From NCBI GenBank assembly GCA_035530135.1, contig DATKVJ010000003.1:1-11550 (forward strand): DNA of 11,550 nt, in the 5' to 3' direction. The position numbers and the translations under genes are program-made. Shown piece by piece: positions 1 through 6,642 of the stretch. The notes under the pieces were generated by a model that saw only the letters and a list, made by a program, of their open reading frames with translations, made no database searches and was not told the origin of the DNA. The stretch comes from CAIYYX01 sp035530135. Lineage in GTDB: Bacteria; Pseudomonadota; Gammaproteobacteria; Burkholderiales; Rhodocyclaceae. Numbering within the stretch: the stretch's first letter is position 1; each line of letters begins with the position of its first letter.

Positions 1-2013
1 CACGTGGTCGAGAACATCCTGGATCGCGCCAGGAACGGCGAGCTTCAGGTGGATGACCAGTTCACGGCGGTGATGCTCGAATGCGGCGACCACATCGGCC
101 ATCTGGTGGACCAGATTTCCAACACCGAGCAAGGCCCGGCAGCCTCGCTCAGGGAACAAGGGGAACGTCTGCTCGAACGCCTGGCGCAGTTCTCGCCGCT
201 GCCGAGCGTGGTGCGCGATCAGCCGCCGGTCGAGCACGCCGCCGAGGTGGAGACCTCCGGCGGCGGCGAGGTCGGCAGCGACGCCTGGCACATCTCTCTG
301 CGCTTCGGCCGGGAGGTGCTGAGAAACGGCATGGACCCGGCCTCGTTCCTGCGCTATCTCACCACCCTGGGCGACGTGCAGCGCACCGTCACGCTGTGGG
401 ACGCGATGCCGGAGGCTGAGGCGATGGATCCCGAGGCCTGCTACCTGGGCTTCGAAATCACGCTGAGAAGCGAAGCCTCCAAGGAGACCATCGAGGGCGC
501 CTTCGAATTCGTGCGCGACGACTGCCAGATCAGGATCCTGCCGCCGCACAGCAGGATCGAGCAATATCTGCGGCTGATCGAGGACTTGCCCGAGAGCAAC
601 GAACGCGTCGGCGAGATCCTGCTGGCCTGCGGCGCCTTGAGCCAGGCGGAACTGGCCGACGCCTTGGCCCAGCAGCAGGCGGGCAGCGAGGCCGGGGCGC
701 CGCTGGGCGAGATCCTGGTCCATGACCAAGTGGTGCACGAGGCCGTGGTGCACGCGGCGCTGGACAAGCAGCAGCGTGCCAAGGATCGCCGCAACCAGGA
801 AGCGAAGTTCGTCCGCGTCGATGCCGCCAAGCTCGAGGCGCTGATCACCCAGGTCGGCGAGATGGTGATCGCCGGGGCATCGGCCAGCCTGCGCGCGCAG
901 AGCGCGGGCGACGGCGCGTTGAACGAGGCGATGTCGCTGATGGGCCGTCTGGTCGAGGAGATCCGAGACAGCGCGTTGTCCCTGCGCATGGTCGAGATCG
1001 GCGAGACCTTCCATCGCTTCCAGCGCGTCGTCCGCGACGTGAGCCGCGAGCTGGGCAAGGACATCGAACTCGTGACCAGCGGCAACGACACCGAACTGGA
1101 CAAGATGGTGGTCGAGAAGATCAACGACCCCTTGATGCATCTGGTCAGGAACGCCATCGACCACGGCATCGAGGCGCCGGCGCTGCGGCAGGCAAAGGGC
1201 AAGCCGGTCCAGGCCAGGGTCGCGCTCAACGCCTATCACGAGTCCGGCAGCATCATCATCGAGGTCGCCGACGACGGCGGCGGACTGAACCGCGAGAAGA
1301 TCCTGAACAAGGCCGTCGAGCGCGGCATCGTGTCGTCGGGCCAGAATCTCTCCGACCACGAGATCCACAACCTGATCTTCGAGCCGGGCTTCTCGACCGC
1401 CGAGCAGGTGACCAATATCTCCGGCCGCGGCGTCGGCATGGACGTGGTGCGGCGGAACATCGAGGCGCTGCGCGGCAGCATCGAGCTGGACAGCCAGGAG
1501 GGGCTGGGCACCACGGTGAGGATCCGCCTGCCGCTGACCTTGGCGATCATCGACGGCTTCCTGATCGAGGTGGGCGGGTCCTCCTTCGTCGTGCCGCTCG
1601 ACATGGTGGTCGAATGCCTGGAGCTGACGGCGGCCGACCGGGGGGGTAGGCGCGATTACCTCAATCTGCGCGGCGAGGTCCTGCCCTTCGTCCGTCTGCG
1701 CCAACTGTTCGACATCGAAGGCGAGAAGCCGCGCCGGGAGAACGTGGTGGTGGTCCATTACGCCGGCCAGAAGGCCGGTCTGGTGGTCGATCGCCTGCTG
1801 GGCGAGTTCCAAACGGTGATCAAGCCGCTGGGCGGGATGTTCCGCCATCTACGCGGCATCTCCGGCTCGACCATCCTGGGCAGCGGCGAGGTGGCATTGA
1901 TTCTGGACGTACCGGCGACCGTCCAGCACGCCGCCAACCGCGAAATCCAGCAGACGGATGGGGCGGCTGCATCGACGCAAAAAGCATTGTCTCTTCAATC
2001 CGCACTCAATTAG
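1..2013 (+). CDS. cheA: Chemotaxis histidine kinase CheA (5' end outside window)
   Basis: CheA is the cytoplasmic kinase of the chemoreceptor array; it autophosphorylates on a His in its N-terminal Hpt domain and passes phosphate to CheY and CheB. The frame is open to base 1 (first codon His), and the first residues (HVVENILDRAR) are the end of an Hpt domain, so the gene begins upstream and the GTG at 4 is not the start. The phosphorylated His is therefore not visible. Numbering from that GTG: an alpha/beta region at about 95-182 (WHISLRFG, CYLGFEI, RILPP); a MshEN-like motif pair at 201-256; the dimerisation helices at about 268-350; the ATPase domain with N box LVRNAIDHG (380-388), G1 DDGGG (423-427) and G2 GRGVGMD (474-480); and a CheW-like regulatory domain from about 512 to 640. 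The kinase motifs look intact. The stop codon overlaps the ribosome binding site of the next gene, so the two are co-transcribed. Identification is certain; only the missing N-terminus is unknown. Confidence 0.96.
   Translation, partial: HVVENILDRARNGELQVDDQFTAVMLECGDHIGHLVDQISNTEQGPAASLREQGERLLERLAQFSPLPSVVRDQPPVEHAAEVETSGGGEVGSDAWHISLRFGREVLRNGMDPASFLRYLTTLGDVQRTVTLWDAMPEAEAMDPEACYLGFEITLRSEASKETIEGAFEFVRDDCQIRILPPHSRIEQYLRLIEDLPESNERVGEILLACGALSQAELADALAQQQAGSEAGAPLGEILVHDQVVHEAVVHAALDKQQRAKDRRNQEAKFVRVDAAKLEALITQVGEMVIAGASASLRAQSAGDGALNEAMSLMGRLVEEIRDSALSLRMVEIGETFHRFQRVVRDVSRELGKDIELVTSGNDTELDKMVVEKINDPLMHLVRNAIDHGIEAPALRQAKGKPVQARVALNAYHESGSIIIEVADDGGGLNREKILNKAVERGIVSSGQNLSDHEIHNLIFEPGFSTAEQVTNISGRGVGMDVVRRNIEALRGSIELDSQEGLGTTVRIRLPLTLAIIDGFLIEVGGSSFVVPLDMVVECLELTAADRGGRRDYLNLRGEVLPFVRLRQLFDIEGEKPRRENVVVVHYAGQKAGLVVDRLLGEFQTVIKPLGGMFRHLRGISGSTILGSGEVALILDVPATVQHAANREIQQTDGAAASTQKALSLQSALN
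604..771 (+). other. MshEN-like tandem motif region inside CheA
   Basis: Two 24-residue motifs separated by 8 residues lie between the central alpha/beta region and the dimerisation helices. The first (R201 to Q224, numbered from the GTG at 4) keeps Arg1, Gly3, Gly10, Leu17, Leu21 and Gln24 of the pattern RLGxx(LVI)(LVI)xxG(LVI)(LVI)xxxxLxxxLxxQ known from MshEN domains, with Val at position 2 and Ala at 11. The second (P233 to Q256) keeps LGEILV, Leu21 and Gln24 but has Pro instead of Arg at position 1, Gln instead of Gly at 10 and Val at 17. MshEN domains of MshE/GspE-type ATPases bind cyclic di-GMP through such motifs. The similarity is read by eye. Binding by this protein is inference, and the decayed second motif argues for caution. 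Confidence 0.6.
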
Positions 2014-2024
2014 GAGGGTTTGAA

Positions 2025-3653
2025 ATGTTCAAGAACATGAAAATCGGCACACGTCTGGCGCTCGGCTTCGGCGTCCTGATCGCGCTGCTGCTGATCATCG
2101 TGGCCACCAGCATGAGAAACATGAGCGGGATGGCAACAGCGACCGAGGACATCGTCACCGACAAGTATCCGAAAACCGTGCTGGCCAACGACATCGACGG
2201 CAACATCAACCAGATCGCGCTGTCGATGCGCGACCTGCTGTTCATCAAGGATCCCGACGATCTGGCCAGGGAGCAGGCCAAGATCCAGGATGCGCGCAAG
2301 GCGATCGGGGAGACCCTGGACAAGCTCGACAAGACCATCCAGTCGGAAAAGGGCAAGGAACTGCTGAAGGGCATCGTCGATACCAGGCTCAAGTACGTCG
2401 CGGGCGAAGATCGCTACCTGAAGCTCCTGGCGGACAAGCAAAACGACCAGGCGGAGGCCTTCCTGCTGGGCAATATGCGCCCGCTGCAGGACAGCTATAT
2501 CGGGGCGGTGCACAATCTGGTCCATTACCAGCACGAGCTGATGGTCGATGGCGGGCGGGCATCGGAGGATGAATACCACAGCGCGCGCAGCCTCAGCATC
2601 GCGCTGGGACTCGGGGCGCTGTTGATCGCGATCGGCTTCGGCTGGTGGGTCACCCGTTCGATCACCCGTCCGATATCGGAAGCGGTGAATGTCGCCAACC
2701 AGCTGGCCGAAGGCGATCTGACCGCGAGGATAGAGGTGACTTCGAAGGACGAGACCGGCCAGTTGCTGATGGCGATGAAGCACATGGTGGATAGGCTGTC
2801 GCAGATCATCGGCGAGGTGAGGAGCGCCGCCGACAATCTGTCCTCGGCCTCCGAGGAGGTCTCCGCCACGGCGCAGACCTTGGCCCAGGGCGCGAGCGAG
2901 CAGGCGGCGAGCGTCGAGGAGACCTCGGCCTCGATCGAGCAGATGTCGGCATCGATCAACCAGAACACCGAGAACGCCAAGGTCACCGACGGCATGGCCT
3001 CGAAGGCGGCCAAGGAAGCCGGCGAGGGCGGCGAAGCGGTGGGCCAGACGGTGGCGGCGATGAAGAGCATCGCCGACAAGATCGGCATCATCGACGACAT
3101 CGCCTACCAGACCAACATGCTGGCGCTCAACGCCGCGATCGAGGCGGCGCGGGCCGGCGAGCACGGCAAGGGCTTCGCGGTGGTGGCGGCGGAGGTGAGG
3201 AAGCTGGCGGAACGCAGCCAGGTGGCGGCGCAGGAGATCGGCGAGGTGGCCAAGGGCAGCGTGTCGCTGGCGGAGAAGGCGGGACGACTGCTGGACGAGA
3301 TCGTGCCCTCGATCCGGAAGACCTCCGACCTGGTGCAGGAGATCACCGCGGCCAGCGAGGAACAGTCGGCGGGTGTGGGCCAGATCAATACCGCGATGAG
3401 CCAGTTGAACCAGACCACGCAGCAGAGCGCCTCGGCTTCCGAGGAACTGGCGGCGACCTCCGAGGAGATGGGCAGCCAGGCGCAGCAGCTGCAGCAGACC
3501 ATGTCCTTCTTCACGACCGGCGACGCACCTTCGGCTCCGGCGTCCAGGAAGACGGCAGAAAAGTCCAAGCTCGGCCGCATCAAGGCGGCGGCGGGCAAGC
3601 TGGCCAGCCTGTCCGAGCCCTCGCTCGCCGACGCCGATTTCGTCAAGTTCTAG
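2025..3653 (+). CDS. Methyl-accepting chemotaxis protein, 4-helix-bundle type
   Basis: This is an inner-membrane chemoreceptor of 542 residues that controls CheA through CheW. In order: a short cytoplasmic N-terminus, membrane segment about 10-30, a periplasmic helical domain about 31-189 of the 4HB_MCP kind (IVTDKYPKTVLANDI, SMRDLLFI), membrane segment about 190-209, HAMP about 211-263, and a long coiled-coil signalling domain with the highly conserved tip at about 353-398 (DDIAYQTNMLALNAAIEAAR). Glu/Gln/Ser/Ala-rich heptads on either side of the tip (about 270-310 and 435-490) are likely methylation helices. The C-terminus ends in FVKF and has no NWETF-type pentapeptide tether for CheR/CheB. 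The ATG is preceded by AGGAGGG (2012-2018) with a 6-base spacer, overlapping the cheA stop. The ligand cannot be told from the sequence. Location in the che operon suggests it is the receptor dedicated to this pathway. Confidence 0.95.
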   Translation: MFKNMKIGTRLALGFGVLIALLLIIVATSMRNMSGMATATEDIVTDKYPKTVLANDIDGNINQIALSMRDLLFIKDPDDLAREQAKIQDARKAIGETLDKLDKTIQSEKGKELLKGIVDTRLKYVAGEDRYLKLLADKQNDQAEAFLLGNMRPLQDSYIGAVHNLVHYQHELMVDGGRASEDEYHSARSLSIALGLGALLIAIGFGWWVTRSITRPISEAVNVANQLAEGDLTARIEVTSKDETGQLLMAMKHMVDRLSQIIGEVRSAADNLSSASEEVSATAQTLAQGASEQAASVEETSASIEQMSASINQNTENAKVTDGMASKAAKEAGEGGEAVGQTVAAMKSIADKIGIIDDIAYQTNMLALNAAIEAARAGEHGKGFAVVAAEVRKLAERSQVAAQEIGEVAKGSVSLAEKAGRLLDEIVPSIRKTSDLVQEITAASEEQSAGVGQINTAMSQLNQTTQQSASASEELAATSEEMGSQAQQLQQTMSFFTTGDAPSAPASRKTAEKSKLGRIKAAAGKLASLSEPSLADADFVKF

Positions 3654-3662
3654 GAGAGGATC

Positions 3663-4199
3663 ATGGGAGCCTTAGTCAAGGCCGAGCAGCAGGCCGATGC
3701 CGCCGATCACCGGCAGTACCTGACCTTCGTCCTGGGCGGCGAGATGTACGCGATCGCCATCCTCAGCGTCAAGGAGATCATCGATTACGGCCATCTCACC
3801 GTGGTGCCGATGATGCCCGACTGCATCCGCGGCGTGATCAACCTCAGGGGCGCGGTGGTACCGGTGGTCGATCTGGCGCGGCGCTTTTCCAGCGGATCGA
3901 CCGAGGTGAAGCGCAGAAGCTGCATCGTCATCATCGAGGTCGAGGCCGACGGCGAACACCAGGACATCGGGGTGATCGTCGATGCGGTGAGCGAGGTGCT
4001 GGAAATCCGCCAGGACCAGATCGAACCGCCGCCGGCCTTCGGCGCCAAGATCCGCACCGACTTCATCCAAGGCATGGGCAAGGTCGATGGACGTTTCGTG
4101 ATCGTATTGAACGTCAATCGCGTGCTCTCGATGGAGGATCTGGCTATGCTCGGGCGCGCGGCCGGCCAGGATCTGGCGGCGCAAGAGGCCGGCGCCTAA
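3663..4199 (+). CDS. cheW: Chemotaxis coupling protein CheW
   Basis: CheW is the cytoplasmic adaptor that links receptors to the regulatory domain of CheA. The 178-residue product is one CheW domain: it opens with QYLTFVLGGEMYAIAI (about 18-33), carries the hallmark IRGVINLRGAVVPVVDL (55-71), then IGVIVDAVSEVLEI (about 102-115) and a final strand VDGRFVIVLNVNRVLS. About 17 residues at each end are low in conservation, a normal size for the family. AGGAG at 3652-3656, six bases before the ATG and overlapping the mcp stop, fixes the start. It lies 9 bases after mcp and 21 before cheR, so it is translated from the same message. Confidence 0.96.
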   Translation: MGALVKAEQQADAADHRQYLTFVLGGEMYAIAILSVKEIIDYGHLTVVPMMPDCIRGVINLRGAVVPVVDLARRFSSGSTEVKRRSCIVIIEVEADGEHQDIGVIVDAVSEVLEIRQDQIEPPPAFGAKIRTDFIQGMGKVDGRFVIVLNVNRVLSMEDLAMLGRAAGQDLAAQEAGA

Positions 4200-4220
4200 T
4201 TTATTGGAGGCCGGCTTCAA

Positions 4221-5051
4221 ATGCCAGTGAGCGTGCCGGTGAGCAATGGCGAGCGCCACATCAGCGACGGCGAGTTCGCCCAGTTCCAGGGGCTGCTGCG
4301 GCGCCTGGCGGGCATCCATCTGTCTCCGGCGAAGAAGGCGCTGGTCTGCGGGCGTCTGGGCAAGCGCCTGAAACACCACGGCCTGACCAGCTACGGCGAT
4401 TATTTCCGGCTGCTCACCGGCGGCCAAGAAGCAGCTGAACTTCAGATCGCGCTGGATCTATTGACCACCAACGAGACCTACTTCTTCCGCGAACCCAAGC
4501 ACTTCGATTTCCTGCGCGAGCGGGTCTTGCCTGCGAGGAATGGCAAGGCGAGTTTGCGCATCTGGAGCGCGGCCTGTTCCAGCGGCGAGGAGCCCTATAG
4601 CCTGGCGATGCTGCTGGCAGAGCGCCTGGGCGCCGCCCCCTGGGAGATCGTCGCCTCGGACCTCAGCACCCGGGTTCTGGAAAGAGCCAGGAGCGGTCTG
4701 TATCCGATGGAGCGCGCCAGGAACATTCCCGAGGCCTATCTCAAGGCTCACTGCCTGAGAGGCACAGGCCGGCACGAGGGCAGCTTTTTGATCGAGCGCA
4801 GCCTGAGGGAGCGGATCCGTTTCCTGCAGGTGAATCTGAACGAGCCGCTGCCCAGGCTGGGCGAATTCGATCTGATCTTCCTGCGCAACGTCATGATCTA
4901 TTTCGAGCAGGAGACGAAGCGCAGCGTCGTGCAGCGCCTGATCCCGATGCTGAAGCCGGGCGGCCACCTGCTGATCGGCCATTCGGAGACCCTGAACGGC
5001 GTCACCGACCGGTTGCGTTCCGTTTCCCCGTCGATCTACCGCAAGGAATGA
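4221..5051 (+). CDS. cheR: Chemoreceptor glutamate methyltransferase CheR
   Basis: CheR transfers methyl groups from S-adenosylmethionine to receptor glutamates for adaptation. The 276-residue protein has the N-terminal helical CheR domain (about 15-75), the TNETYFFRE motif (83-91), the SAM-binding loop SAACSSGEE (116-124), a second SAM-contact region ASDLST (145-150), LRNVMIYF (221-228) and the closing IGHSE (252-256). In many CheR proteins the residue before RNV is Cys; here it is Leu. There is no TPR extension. GGAGG at 4206-4210 lies 10 bases before the ATG. In-frame GTG codons follow closely (4227 onwards), so the exact start could be a few residues later. The stop overlaps the cheD start as ATGA, which indicates translational coupling. 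Confidence 0.96.
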   Translation: MPVSVPVSNGERHISDGEFAQFQGLLRRLAGIHLSPAKKALVCGRLGKRLKHHGLTSYGDYFRLLTGGQEAAELQIALDLLTTNETYFFREPKHFDFLRERVLPARNGKASLRIWSAACSSGEEPYSLAMLLAERLGAAPWEIVASDLSTRVLERARSGLYPMERARNIPEAYLKAHCLRGTGRHEGSFLIERSLRERIRFLQVNLNEPLPRLGEFDLIFLRNVMIYFEQETKRSVVQRLIPMLKPGGHLLIGHSETLNGVTDRLRSVSPSIYRKE

Positions 5052-5587
5052 AAACGCCCATCGGCGCCGTCGAGATTTTCCTGAATCCCGGAGAGTACTA
5101 CTTCGGCGACAGCGACACGCGCATCCGCACCCTGCTGGGCTCCTGCGTCGCGATCACGTTGTGGCATCCCAAGCGGCGCATCGGCGGCATGTGCCACTAC
5201 ATGCTGCCCGGCCGGCCGCGCGACGCGGTCCTAGCCTTCGACGGCAAGTATGCCGACGAAGCGCTGCAGCTTTTGATCGCCGAGATCATCCGGGCGGGCA
5301 CCGAGCTGCACGAATACGAGGTGAAGATGTTCGGCGGCGGCAACATGTTCCCGAATCCCGAGCGCTGTCGCAACGACCACGTCGGCAGGAAGAACGCCCA
5401 GGCGGGGCGCAGGCTGATTGCGCAGCACGGCATCCGCTCCAAGGGCGGGGATCTGGAGGGTACCGGTCACCGGAACGTCATTTTCGACATGTGGAGCGGC
5501 GAGGTCTGGGTGCGGCGGGTCAGCCTGGGCGCCGACTCGGAACAGTGCAGCAAGTGCGCGAACGGGAAGATATGCTACGGCAGATAA
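5048..5587 (+). CDS. cheD: Chemoreceptor glutamine deamidase CheD
   Basis: CheD converts specific receptor glutamines to glutamates and in some species also works with a CheC phosphatase; no cheC is present here. The 179-residue product has the family core: LNPGEYYFG near the start, TLLGSCVAITLW with the likely catalytic Cys33, GGMCHYMLP with the likely catalytic His50, and KMFGGGNMF (93-101). The likely catalytic pair Cys/His is intact. Unusual is a Cys cluster at the extreme C-terminus (Cys167, Cys170, Cys176), just after the last core strands. The start is the ATG of the ATGA overlap with cheR; no strong ribosome binding site is needed if translation is coupled. The last 16 bases overlap cheB in another frame. 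Confidence 0.95.
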   Translation: MKTPIGAVEIFLNPGEYYFGDSDTRIRTLLGSCVAITLWHPKRRIGGMCHYMLPGRPRDAVLAFDGKYADEALQLLIAEIIRAGTELHEYEVKMFGGGNMFPNPERCRNDHVGRKNAQAGRRLIAQHGIRSKGGDLEGTGHRNVIFDMWSGEVWVRRVSLGADSEQCSKCANGKICYGR

Positions 5588-6642
5588 AGGTGTTCGTCGT
5601 CGATGATTCCGCGGTGGTGCGCCAGGTGGTCTCGGGGGTGCTCGGGGCGGACCCAGCGATCGAGGTGATCGGCACGGCGATGGACCCGATCTTCGCGCTG
5701 GACAAGATGGCCAAGCGCTGGCCGGACGTCATCGTGCTCGACATCGAGATGCCGCGGATGGACGGCATCACCTTCCTCAAGAAGCTGATGGCCGAGCATC
5801 CGACACCGGTGGTGATCTGCTCCTCGCTCACCGAGAAGGGCGCGGCGACGACCATCGAGGCGCTGGCCGCCGGCGCCATCGGCGTCGTCGCCAAGCCGGG
5901 CATAGGCGGGCGCCGCTTCCTGATGGAGGATGCGGCCTCCGAACTGGTGCACGCGGTCAGGGCGGCGGCCGGCGCCCGGCTCCAGCGCATCAATGGCGCC
6001 ACGCCACCGCCGGCCGCCAAGCTCAGCGCCGACGCCGTCCTGCCGAGGTCAGAGCGGGCGATGACCCAGACCACCGAGCGCCTGGTTGCCCTGGGCACCT
6101 CGACCGGCGGCACGCAGGCGCTGGAGGCGGTGCTGACCCGGCTGCCGGGGGTCGCGCCGGGCATCGTCATCGTCCAGCACATGCCGGAGAAATTCACCGC
6201 CTCCTTCGCCGCCCGGCTCGATTCCCTGTGCCAGGTCGAGGTGCGGGAGGCGAAGCACAACGACCGCGTGATGCCGGGACTGGCGCTGATCGCACCCGGC
6301 GGGCGGCACATGGTGCTCAAGCGCAGCGGCGCGCAGTATCACGTCGAGGTGCTGGACGGCCCGCTGGTCAATCGCCACCGGCCGTCGGTCGATGTGCTGT
6401 TCCGCTCGGTCGCCAAGAGCGCCGGCAAGAACGCCCTGGGGGCGATCATGACCGGCATGGGCGACGACGGCGCGCGCGGCCTGAAGGAGATGCGCGACGC
6501 CGGCGCCCACACGCTGGCGCAGGACGAGGCCTCCTGCGTGGTCTATGGCATGCCCAAGGAAGCGGTGAAACTGGGTGCCGTCGATCGAAGTCTGGCGCTT
6601 TGCGCCATTCCGGCGGAAATCATGCGTTTCTTTGAACGATGA
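5572..6642 (+). CDS. cheB: Chemotaxis response regulator methylesterase CheB
   Basis: CheB removes receptor methyl groups and can deamidate glutamines once its receiver domain is phosphorylated by CheA. The 356-residue protein has a receiver domain (acidic Asp11/Asp12, phospho-acceptor Asp57 in IVLDIEMP, Thr/Ser region VICSSL at 81-86, Lys108 in AKPG), a linker rich in Ala/Pro (about 132-165), and a methylesterase domain with the triad Ser177 (GTSTGG), His203 (QHMP) and Asp299 (GMGDDG). The frame is open much further upstream, to 5161, but that stretch is the shadow of cheD. The ATG at 5572 gives the normal N-terminus MLRQIKVFVVDD and has a weak GGGAAG in front. It overlaps cheD by 16 bases and its TGA overlaps the next ATG. 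Confidence 0.96.
   Translation: MLRQIKVFVVDDSAVVRQVVSGVLGADPAIEVIGTAMDPIFALDKMAKRWPDVIVLDIEMPRMDGITFLKKLMAEHPTPVVICSSLTEKGAATTIEALAAGAIGVVAKPGIGGRRFLMEDAASELVHAVRAAAGARLQRINGATPPPAAKLSADAVLPRSERAMTQTTERLVALGTSTGGTQALEAVLTRLPGVAPGIVIVQHMPEKFTASFAARLDSLCQVEVREAKHNDRVMPGLALIAPGGRHMVLKRSGAQYHVEVLDGPLVNRHRPSVDVLFRSVAKSAGKNALGAIMTGMGDDGARGLKEMRDAGAHTLAQDEASCVVYGMPKEAVKLGAVDRSLALCAIPAEIMRFFER

Noticed and set aside
4..6. GTG as the start of cheA
   Set aside because: The frame continues to base 1 and the first residues are the interior of an Hpt domain, so the true start is upstream of the window.
2010..3164. Minus-strand open frame (384 codons) opposite mcp
   Set aside because: Shadow frame with biased composition and no recognisable motif; the receptor on the plus strand is certain.
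5161..5571. Longer N-terminus for CheB
   Set aside because: The extra 137 codons are Arg/Ala-rich and lie over cheD in another frame; the receiver domain begins properly at the ATG at 5572.
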